From assembly GCF_031143425.1 (NCBI RefSeq), contig NC_090440.1, positions 335,733,844 through 335,797,843 of the forward strand: a DNA stretch of 64,000 nt. Direction: 5' to 3'. The stretch comes from Pleurodeles waltl (lineage: Eukaryota; Chordata; Amphibia; Caudata; Salamandridae). Below the pieces are notes generated by a model. The model was not told the DNA's origin. It was given only the letters and a program-made list of their open reading frames with translations, and ran no database searches. Below, piece by piece: positions 56,801-63,304 of this stretch (within the stretch, counting starts at the first letter, position 1; every line of letters begins with the position of its first letter). Made by a program: the position numbers and the translations under genes.

Positions 56801-58403
56801 ACCAAACCTGTGCATTTTTTAAAACTAGAGACCTAGGGGAATCCTAGGGGGTGTGACTTGTGGGGATCTGACCAAGTTCTGTTACCCAGAACCCTTTGCA
56901 AACCTCAAAATTTGGCTAAACAGACACATTTTCCTCACATTTCGGTGACAGAAAGTTCTGGAATCTGAGAGGAGCCACAGATTTCCTTCCACCCAGCGTT
57001 CCCCCAAGTCTCCCGATAAAAATGATACCTCACTTGTGTGGGTAGGCCTAGCGGCCGCGACAGGAAATGCCCCAAAACGCAACGTGGACACATCCCATTT
57101 TTTTAAAGAAAACAGAGCTGTTTTTTGCAAAGTGCCTACCTGTAGATTTTGGCCTCTAGCTCAGCCGGCACCTAGGGAAACCTACCAAACCTGTGCATTT
57201 TTCAAAACTAGAGACCTAGGGGAATCCAAGATGGGGTGACTTGTGGGGCGCTGACCAGGTTCTGTTACCCAGAATCCTTTGGAAACCTCAAAATTTGGCT
57301 AAAAAAACATATTTTCCTCACATTTCGGTGACAGAAAGTTCTGGAATCTGAGAGGAACCACAATATTCCGTCCACCCAGCGTTCCCCCAAGTCTCCCGAT
57401 AAAAATGGTACCTCACTAGTGTGGGTAGGCCTAGCGCCCGTGACAGAATATGCCCCAAAACACAACGTGGACACATCACAGAAAACAGAGCTGTTTTTTG
57501 CAAAGTGCCTACCTGTAGATTTTGGCCTCTAGCTCAGCCGGCACCTAGGGAAACCTACCAAACCTGTGCATTTTTGAAAATTAGAGGCCTAGGGGAATCC
57601 AAGATGGGGTGACTTGTGGGGCTCTGACCAGGTTCTGTTACCCAGAATCCTTTGCAAACCTCAAAATTTGGCTAAAAAAACAAATTTTCCTCACATTTCG
57701 GTGACAGAAAGTTCTGGAATCTGAGAGGAGCCACAAATTTCCTTCCACCCAGCGTTCCCACAAGTCTCCCGATAAAAATGATACCTCCCTTGTGTGGGTA
57801 GGCCTAGCGGCCGTGACAGAAAGTGCCCCAAAACGCAACGTGGACACATCCAATTTTTTTAAAGAAAACAGAGCTGTTTTTTGCAAAGTGCCTACCTGTA
57901 GATTTTGGCCTCTAGCTCAGCCGGCACCTAGGGAAACCTACCAAACCTGTGCATTTTTTAAAACTAGAGACCTAGGGGAATCCTAGGGGGTGTGACTTGT
58001 GGGGATCTGACCAGGTTCTGTTACCCAGAACCCTTTGCAAACCTCAAAATTTGGCTAAACAGACACATTTTCCTCACATTTCGGTGACAGAAAGTTCTGG
58101 AATCTGAGAGGAGCCACAAATTTCCTTCCACCCAGCGTTCCCCCAAGTCTCCCAATAAAAATGATACCTCACTTGTGTGGGTAGGCCTAGCGCCCGCGAC
58201 AGGAGATGCCCCAAAACGCAACGTGGACACATTCCATTTTTTGAAAGAAAACAGAGCTGTTTTTTGCAAAGTGCCTACCTGTAGATTTTGGCCTCTAGCT
58301 CAGCCGGCACCTAGGCAAACCTACCAAACCTGTGCATTTTTAAAAACTAGAGACCTAGGGGAATCCAATATGGGGTGACTTGTGGGGCTCTGACCAGGTT
58401 CTG
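53860..58403. repeat. Satellite: right-hand tail, mixed monomers
   Basis: About twelve monomers (B at 53860, 54232, 55371, 55744, 57265; A at 54605, 54988, 56117, 56500, 56882, 57638, 58021) with no repeated higher-order pattern. Private variants are more frequent than in the centre, such as AATCCTAGGGGGTGTG near 56840 and 57980, CTAAACAGACAC near 56918 and 58058, and a missing base in CACATTTGGTGAC near 53920. This is the usual picture for an array edge, where homogenisation is weaker. Confidence 0.88.
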
Positions 58404-58600
58404 TTACCCAGAATCCTTTACAAACCTCAAATTTTGGCTAAAAAAACACATTTTCCTCACATTTCGGTGACAAAAAGTTCTGGAATCTGAGAGGAGCCAC
58501 AATTTTGCTTCCATCCAGTCTTCCCCCAAGTCTCCCGATAAAAGTGATACCTCACTTGTGTGGGTGGGCCAGGTGCCTGCAACAAAATAAGGCCCAAAAC
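58404..58600 (+). repeat. Truncated, diverged terminal satellite monomer
   Basis: The last unit in array orientation matches the monomer from TTACCCAGAATCC to GGCCCAAAAC, but with more substitutions than internal units (CCTTTACAAACC, GACAAAAAG, TTTTGCTTCCATCCAGTC, GGGTGGGCCAGGTGCC). Homology stops near 58600, after roughly half a monomer. It marks the right border of the array. Confidence 0.85.
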
Positions 58601-58682
58601 TTGTAGAGATAGAGGGGATAGCACAGCGAGTTTATAAGGACATATGCTTTTATACATCTTTAGACTCACTCTGCTTTGGGGA
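58601..58682. other. Spacer between array edge and inverted monomer
   Basis: These 82 bases show no match to the monomer and no other recognisable content. They would form the loop if the last array monomer and the inverted copy to the right paired. Confidence 0.6.
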
Positions 58683-59015
58683 CCCACATAAGTGAGGTGT
58701 CATTTTACTTGGGAGACTGAGGGGAACACTGGGGAGTAGGAATTTTGTGCTGGAGCGGTGATCCTACGAAGAAAAGTCAGGAAACTATGCTTTTTTAAGC
58801 AAATTTTGAGGTTTACAGAGGAGTCTGGGTAAGAACATGTTGGGGGATCCACGCAAGCCACACCTCCCTGGACTCCTTGGGGTGTCTAGTTTGAAAAAAA
58901 GGCTGGGTTTGGTAGGTTTCCCTAGATGAAGGCCGCACCCAGGAACAAAAACATAGGTGCCCTCTCCCCCCCAAACACAGGTAGTTTTGTAATATATCGT
59001 TTTGATGTGTCCACA
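58683..59015 (-). repeat. Diverged satellite monomer in inverted orientation, downstream of the piggyBac gene
   Basis: Read on the minus strand, this segment follows the satellite monomer in order. It runs GTGGACACATC, then ACTACCTGT, then CTAGGGAAACCTACCAAACC (20 bases identical to the monomer), then TTACCCAGA..CCT, AAACCTCAAAATTTG, CCCAGTGTTCCCC, GTCTCCC, ACACCTCACTTATGTGGG. The middle is shortened by about 20 bp and substitutions are many, so it is much older than the array copies. It lies about 240 bp past the transposase stop and has the same sense as that gene, opposite to the array. It could be the non-coding end of the transposon, or an old array fragment caught beside it. Confidence 0.8.
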
Positions 59016-59251
59016 TACGTCCGTGATGTGCCAAACACTAAAATTGTGAAAAGAAACGCACTTAGGTTATGTGAAAAAGACCCCTCACCCACCAACCAAG
59101 TTGGTGGCATGCTTCATCATCGGGGTCCCACCTGAGGCACCTAGCGTGTCACAGGTGTGCTGCGACGCCTGATTACAGCGGAGCAGTTTTTGTCATTTTT
59201 ACCACACATACTGGTTGGATTTGGCACGAGGGTGAGTGATGGTTCAGTGGA
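59016..59251. other. Transposase 3' flank, no recognised feature
   Basis: The DNA between the transposase stop and the inverted monomer holds no CxxC-rich coding segment in any minus-strand frame, so the cysteine-rich tail usual for piggyBac proteins is not simply displaced by a frameshift here. The transposase frame, continued past its stop, stays open for about 35 codons to a TAG and shows no zinc-ribbon pattern. No TTAA-flanked terminal repeat could be fixed by eye. Confidence 0.5.
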
Positions 59252-60742
59252 TCAAATTTTACTAACAAGAGCTTTCACAAAAATGAAATGCACTGTTAAT
59301 AAATAAAAGGCAAAAAACTGAACCAAGAGGTGAATTGCTAACTTCTTATACCAAACGTTAGACTTACGAATAGCAGTACAAGGTTCCAACCTCTGATCAA
59401 CTCTATCTACACCTCCCATGTGCTTATTATAATCTAAAATGCACACAGGTTTGCGCACTTCAGCAACCTGGCCCCAAACAGTCACGGGGGAAGTACCCTC
59501 ATCATGGATGGTACTTAGCATGTAGACATCCCTCTGGTCTGAAAATTTCAAAGCTAGCAGCTCCTCATTCCGCAAGGCATAGCACTGTCCCCGCTCAAGT
59601 TTTTTACAGACAAGCTCCCTTGGATAGCCTTTCCGGTTAGAACGGATTGTGCCACAAGCAACAGTGTCCACTGTAAACAATTCCTTGAATAACTGCACAC
59701 CAGTGTAGAAGTTATCTACATACAAATGGTGACCTTTGTTGAACAGTCGTCTACCAAGATCCCACACAATTTTCTCAGTAACTCCAAAAGTGGGAGGACA
59801 ACCAGGGGGGTCAATATTGGAATCCCTACCAGTGTAGACATGGAAACTATACACATATCCTGTCCTACTTTCAGACAGCATATACAATTTAATTCCATAT
59901 CGTGCCCTTTTGCTAGGAATGTACTGCCTAAAAACCAAACGACCCTTGAAGAGGACCAAAGACTCGTCCACACTTATCTCTTTGCCTGGAACATAGACCT
60001 CCGAAAACCGATCTACAAAATGATCAAGGACAGGCCTAATCTTAAAAAGACGGTCAGAATCTGGGTGATCTCGTGGCAAGGCAAATGCATTGTCAACAAA
60101 ATGCAGCATCCTAAGAAGAAGCAAATACCGATTACGACTCATGGTCGCAGGAAATATAGCTGTTGCCATCAAGGGACTAGAAGACCAATAAGAAGCCAGT
60201 GACGACTTCCTTATCAACACCATCAAAAAAGTCAAACCCAAAAACTTTTTTATCTCCTCCAAATTTGTTGGAATCCACTGGGCAGCTCTAGAGTGTGGCC
60301 TAAGTCTAGCAGCGTTGTCCCTCAAATGCTGCTCCGCATACAAATTAGTCTGCTCAACAATCTCTTCCAAAAACACATCATCCATGAATAACTCAAAGAA
60401 ATTGATAGGCAAAAATGTCTCTGTATTGGCGTTACACCCCGGGAGACCAGTAAAGGCAGGCAACTCTGGCTGCTCCATGTTTGGGGCAACCCAGACATCA
60501 GGTCTTATAACGGGAAACCTTTCAGCCCCAGGTTGCTGCACTATTGGCACATCAGTGTCCTCCTCTAAAACAGGCCCTTCATCTGCACTGAGTGTGGCTT
60601 CATCATCAGAAGATTCCCCTCCAACAGAAAAATCACTGCCAGAATCTCTCACTTCCTCCTCTGCCTCAGATGCAGATTCCGTCTCATAATCATGATCAGA
60701 CTGTGACTCAAAAAGCATACCAACCACCTGCTGAGCGGTCAT
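59252..60742 (-). CDS. piggyBac-like transposase (PGBD4-type), about 496 aa
   Basis: DNA transposase of the piggyBac superfamily (DDE_Tnp_1_7 fold), which cuts and joins DNA at TTAA targets in the nucleus. The ATG at 60742 is chosen because it has A at -3. The open frame continues upstream to 60880 but without any ATG, ending at an in-frame TAG just before. The N-terminus (residues about 15-65) is rich in Asp, Glu and Ser, as is usual in the family. Catalytic motifs are present in order: SVDESLVLFKGR (Asp 259), YVDNFYTG (Asp 343), ILDYNKHMGGVDRVDQ (Asp 437, with Asp 446 and 449), then WYKKLAIHLL. No internal stop or frameshift is seen. The protein ends shortly after WYKKL, without the C-terminal cysteine-rich zinc-binding domain that typical piggyBac transposases use for end recognition. 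It could therefore be a C-terminally truncated, recently active copy, or a family that lacks the domain. Confidence 0.93.
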   Translation of the reverse strand: MTAQQVVGMLFESQSDHDYETESASEAEEEVRDSGSDFSVGGESSDDEATLSADEGPVLEEDTDVPIVQQPGAERFPVIRPDVWVAPNMEQPELPAFTGLPGCNANTETFLPINFFELFMDDVFLEEIVEQTNLYAEQHLRDNAARLRPHSRAAQWIPTNLEEIKKFLGLTFLMVLIRKSSLASYWSSSPLMATAIFPATMSRNRYLLLLRMLHFVDNAFALPRDHPDSDRLFKIRPVLDHFVDRFSEVYVPGKEISVDESLVLFKGRLVFRQYIPSKRARYGIKLYMLSESRTGYVYSFHVYTGRDSNIDPPGCPPTFGVTEKIVWDLGRRLFNKGHHLYVDNFYTGVQLFKELFTVDTVACGTIRSNRKGYPRELVCKKLERGQCYALRNEELLALKFSDQRDVYMLSTIHDEGTSPVTVWGQVAEVRKPVCILDYNKHMGGVDRVDQRLEPCTAIRKSNVWYKKLAIHLLVQFFAFYLLTVHFIFVKALVSKI

Positions 60743-60919
60743 CCTGCGGCTAGCCACGATCTCTCCTACTAAAATTAACTGGACAAATTCACCACCAACA
60801 ACCAACACTGTGTAAGACAAGTAACAAAGTGCAGCTTTGTTAGTAAGAGTTATAAACTCAAAAACTTCATTCACCAGCAACTACTCTGCACAGACACAGC
60901 AATCACCAATGATATCCCA
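60743..60919 (-). other. Probable 5' UTR part of the transposase exon
   Basis: This stretch lies between the predicted splice acceptor and the initiating ATG. It is open in the transposase frame for 46 codons, but the only upstream start would be a TTG at 60880 directly after a TAG. The encoded residues are hydrophobic and unlike the acidic piggyBac N-terminus. It is therefore best read as untranslated leader. Confidence 0.55.
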
Positions 60920-61086
60920 CTAAAAAGAAAGAAAGAAAGGCAAATTAGAAATAAGACAAAACAAATATCATTGTGCACAAATCTAAGGACAATTTCACAC
61001 ACAATCCTGCATTTAGTACACCCCCTACAAACATGTCATTCATGCATGGCAACAATACTCCTTTGGAGTAAATAGTTTTTACTTAC
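60920..61086 (-). other. Predicted 5' UTR intron of the transposase gene (167 bp)
   Basis: On the minus strand an exact consensus donor AG|GTAAGT lies at 61088-61081. A strong acceptor, a CTTTCTTTCTTTCTTTTTAG tract ending at 60920, lies 167 bp downstream. The pyrimidine tract is the complement of the AAAG run at 60922-60939. A non-coding first exon followed by a one-exon coding region is a common layout for domesticated or active transposases. This is a prediction from signals only. Confidence 0.5.
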
Positions 61087-61257
61087 CTAAAACATGCAAC
61101 TGTGCACACTGCAGGTCAACCACCGCCAAAACCGCAAGGAGCCACAGCAAATAAAGCAAAAGCTTTGAACTAGAACAAAAAGGAGGAAAACATTTTTTAT
61201 CACAAATGCAAATACTTCATCAGTTGACAAACACCCCACCATCAAACATTTAGAAAT
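61087..61257 (-). other. Possible first exon/promoter region of the transposase; otherwise featureless
   Basis: These bases hold the putative exon upstream of the GTAAGT donor and whatever promoter the element uses. No clear TATA box, terminal inverted repeat or TTAA boundary could be assigned with confidence. Confidence 0.3.
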
Positions 61258-62248
61258 TGGTGCCTAAGTGGATTCTGCCATGGGGCAGATGGGCCTACTA
61301 AAAAAATAGGCCTGTCTGCCCCAGGGAGGCCAGAAAATACCTTTAGTAGTGTGTCCCCATGGGGAGAGACCCTTGCCAAAGGGGACAGCCCTCAAACAAA
61401 AAATAAAAAAAAAACACACACAACACTATCCCTGGTGCCTAAGTGGCTTCAGATCAGCTTAAAAATAATAGGCTGATCTGTCTCCAAGGGGTGCAGAAAT
61501 GGCCTCGGTACATTTCCCCCCAAAGTGGGGGGCGACCCTTGCCCAAGGCCCCCCCTCCTCCACTAACACACACACACACACACAATCCCTGGTGTCTAAG
61601 TGGCTTCTGCCCCCCTTGGGGGCAGTTGGGCCTAAAAAAATAGGCCCATCTGCCCCCAGGGGGGGGGGCAGAAATGGCCAACAGGTCAATCCCCCCTTGG
61701 GGGGGTGCCCCGTGCCCAAGGGGTCGCCCCCCCACAAAAACAAACACATAAAAAAAAATCCCTGGCGTTCTAGTGGTTTCTGCCCCCCTTGGGTCAGATC
61801 AGCCTAAAAATAATAGTCTGATCTGCCCCCAAGGGGGGCAGAAATGGCCATAAAAGACATGCCCCCCAAAGGGGAGCGACCCTTACCCAAGGGGCCGCCC
61901 CCCCATCCACTACACACACAATCACTGGTGCCTAAGTGGCTTCCGCCCCCCTTGGGGGCAGATGGACCTAAATAAAATAGGCTGACAGTTCTATACCCCC
62001 TTGGGGGGGGCGTCCCTTGCCCAAGGGGGCACCCCCCCCACATAAATATATGATTAAAACTACATCCCTGGTGAACCCTTGGTTTCTGCCCCCTTGGGGG
62101 CAGATACGCCTAAAAAGTAGGCCAATCTGCCCCCAAGGGGGGCAGAAATGGCTGTAACTAATTGCCCCCAAAAGGGGAGCGACCCTTGCCCAAGGGGCCG
62201 CTCCCCGCAAACAAGAAACACAAAAGAAATACAAAAAAAACAAATCCC
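61258..62248. repeat. Six tandem GC-rich hairpin units of 143-180 bp
   Basis: Units begin at 61258, 61433, 61590, 61763, 61926 and 62069, each opening with TGGTG/TGGCG..TAGTGG or AAGTGG or similar; most end in AATCCC or ATCCC. Most contain a long dyad: CTTCTGCCCCCCTTGGGGGC and CAGAT-GGGCCTA on the left, an A-rich loop of about 4-8 bases, then TAGGCCCATCTG and CCCCAAGGGGGGCAGAAATG on the right. A second small dyad (CCCTTGCCCAAGGGG) and an A/CA-rich linker follow. Unit 5 has lost the second dyad arm. The open frames across this region are products of the simple repetitive sequence and are not called as genes. Confidence 0.88.
61567..61584. repeat. (CA)9 microsatellite
   Basis: Nine CA dinucleotides lie in the linker of the second hairpin unit. 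Shorter CA tracts occupy the same place in other units (near 61414 and 61912), so the microsatellite grew from a pre-existing CA-rich linker. Confidence 0.9.
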
Positions 62249-62264
62249 TGGTGTCTAGTGGGCC

Positions 62265-62303
62265 TTCCTGCTGCCCGATCGCAATGCGATCGGGCAGCAG
62301 GAA
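62265..62303. repeat. Perfect 19-bp inverted repeat with 1-base centre
   Basis: The left arm TTCCTGCTGCCCGATCGCA (62265-62283) and its exact complement at 62285-62303 flank a single A. It sits inside the partial seventh copy of the hairpin unit that starts at 62249, replacing the usual dyad. Confidence 0.93.
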
Positions 62304-62308
62304 TGCTC

Positions 62309-62360
62309 AAAGAGACACCGGGGGAAAGGAAAAGCCTTTTCTTTCCCCCTGTGCCTCTTT
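62309..62360. repeat. Imperfect inverted repeat, arms about 25 bp
   Basis: AAAGAGACACCGGGGGAAAG and the following GAAAAG pair with CTTTTCTTTCCCCCTGTGCC and TCTTT, with two mismatches and one bulged base. It lies 5 bp after the preceding perfect palindrome. Confidence 0.8.
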
Positions 62361-62405
62361 CAGCAAAACCCCCCACCCACCGGGAAGAGAAACTCACTTC
62401 TTCCT

Positions 62406-62448
62406 TTCTCGCCGCACAGGAAGCAAATGGCTTCCTGTGCGGCGAGAA
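62406..62448. repeat. Perfect 19-bp inverted repeat with 5-base loop
   Basis: TTCTCGCCGCACAGGAAGC (62406-62424) is complemented exactly at 62430-62448 around AAATG. It is the third hairpin in under 200 bp. Confidence 0.93.
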
Positions 62449-62651
62449 CCCCATAATAAAGTCAGCACGGGTTAAGATATGTTGTACTGAAACGAACCCC
62501 AACTATGACGAAATTTAAAGCTTTAACAAAATTTAATAAAACAGATTTATGAAAAAAAGATAGATCTGTCCTATTTGTGTGTGTGCAATATCTGGTGCTA
62601 CAATCATGAATTGAGTGACTCATTGTTGCACATATGTCCCATTACCTAACA
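62449..62651. other. AT-rich stretch, nothing recognised
   Basis: About 200 bases between the last hairpin and the Harbinger fragment. The region holds a short GT run near 62578 but no coding similarity could be seen. The frame leading into the Harbinger fragment is closed by a TGA within about 50 bases upstream of it. Confidence 0.5.
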
Positions 62652-62963
62652 GGAGACTCAGCATATCAAAATCGCCCTTGGTTGTTGATGTCGCTAAGGT
62701 ATCCAACTATTGCAGGGGAAGTCTACTTCAATGAGGCCCATGGAAGAACAAGCAGATAATGTAGGGGACTTTTGGGGCTCCTGAAGGCCAGATTTAGGTG
62801 TCTTGACCGGACTGGGGGAGCCCTCCTCTACTCACCCAGAAAAGTGTGTCAGATCACTGTGGCATGCTGCATTTTCCACAACATCGCCCTGCAAAGGAAT
62901 ATCCCATACAATCCAGAGGAGGGGAGCCTGCTGTGTTACCAGGCGAGCATCTTGAAATGTTGA
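62652..62963 (+). pseudogene. PIF/Harbinger (HARBI1-like) transposase, C-terminal fragment
   Basis: One frame reads GDSAY..RPWLLM, then PTIAGEVYFNEAHGRT, then GLLKARFRCLDRTGGALLYS, then VACCIFHNIAL. This is the C-terminal third of the HARBI1/DDE_Tnp_4 family. The second catalytic Asp (GDS, codon 62655-62657) and the third acidic residue (GEV, codon 62718-62720) remain visible. An in-frame TAA at 62757-62759 falls where the family has the VVERTFG motif, so the copy is dead. The N-terminal part, including the first catalytic Asp, and the partner Myb-like gene are absent. The fragment ends at a TGA at 62961-62963, close to the usual end of the family. Confidence 0.9.
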
Positions 62964-63247
62964 AGTGAAGCTGAATTCCAAACAAGTAATAGTTGAGCTC
63001 TGATGTCTTTCCTTTATGATCGGACACTGGGTGCATCACAAGTTGTTGATTACACAGAAATCAGAGACTGATGTTTATACAGAGATCACATCGTCCCTTC
63101 TATTATAAAATGCAAAAAACAACTGTCCACCAAAACTATTATGACAACAAAATTCCAATTGGCTTGCTTCTATATTGGGGTTTGTTTGTTTCTTTCGGAG
63201 ATGATCAGCAACATGATATGATTATGAATTTTGATTTTTCAGCTAAC
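62964..63247. other. AT-rich intergenic DNA, nothing recognised
   Basis: Directly downstream of the Harbinger fragment. It may be the 3' non-coding part of the same element, but no terminal repeat or target-site duplication could be identified. Confidence 0.4.
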
Positions 63248-63304
63248 TATATAACTATATATATATATATATATATACAGTGTATATATATATATATATA
63301 AATA
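63248..63304. repeat. TA-dinucleotide microsatellite, palindromic
   Basis: Two runs of about ten TA repeats are separated by CAGTG (63278-63282), so the locus is also an extended self-complementary segment. Short open frames here encode only alternating Tyr/Ile and are not genes. Confidence 0.95.

Larger units (their letters stand above)
1..58600. repeat. Satellite DNA array, 383/373-bp monomers, about 150 copies
   Basis: The same unit recurs head to tail without interruption and is already in mid-monomer at base 1, so the array extends beyond the window. Two length classes are seen. A monomers (about 383 bp) carry CACATCCCATTTTTT before the GAAAACAGAG motif. B monomers (about 373 bp) read CACATCACAGAAAACAG there and also carry GGTACCTCACTAGTG. 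Copies differ mainly by point substitutions; 1-bp indels are rare (extra A in the A-run near 29850; two bases missing from ACCAGG near 44751, in a monomer 1 bp short overall). Because 383 and 373 are not multiples of 3, no reading frame passes through successive units, so the short open frames repeated on both strands are not genes. No CENP-B-box-like motif was noticed. A centromeric, pericentromeric or other heterochromatic role is possible but cannot be shown from sequence alone. Confidence 0.98.

Noticed and set aside
1..58600. Hundreds of 60-110 aa open frames on both strands in the first 58.6 kb
   Set aside because: They are the same few translations of the satellite monomer. The periods 383 and 373 are not multiples of three, frames do not connect between units, both strands are equally open, and subfamily substitutions show no preference for silent positions.
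1..58600. CRISPR array or other phage-defence repeat
   Set aside because: The repeats are 373-383 bp with no unique spacers between them, no cas-like genes are present, and the neighbouring genes are eukaryotic DNA transposons.
1..58600. CENP-B box or other known centromere motif in the monomer
   Set aside because: No stretch resembling the 17-bp CENP-B box was found by eye, so centromere identity is left open.
1..58600. TATA-like GATAAAAATG in every monomer as a promoter
   Set aside because: The motif is short, lacks supporting initiator or downstream elements, and no transcribed product is suggested by the sequence.
59130..59160. Possible additional monomer fragment in plus orientation (CCTAGCGTGTCACAGG)
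   Set aside because: The resemblance to CCTAGCGCCCGTGACAGG covers under 20 bases with mismatches and no flanking colinearity.
59726..60689. Plus-strand open frames opposite the transposase
   Set aside because: They are antisense shadows of the piggyBac coding sequence and have no recognisable domain or composition of their own.
60743..60880. Longer 542-residue transposase starting at 60880
   Set aside because: The only upstream start is a TTG directly after a stop codon. The added residues are hydrophobic and unlike piggyBac N-termini, and a good ATG exists at 60742.
58404..61257. Exact piggyBac terminal inverted repeats and TTAA duplications
   Set aside because: Several TTAA tetramers occur, but no matching inverted ends could be paired with confidence, so the element boundaries are not annotated.
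61443..62518. Pro/Gly-rich open frames on both strands of the hairpin repeat region
   Set aside because: They arise from tandem GC-rich dyads and CA tracts; both strands are open over the same units and no conserved domain is visible.
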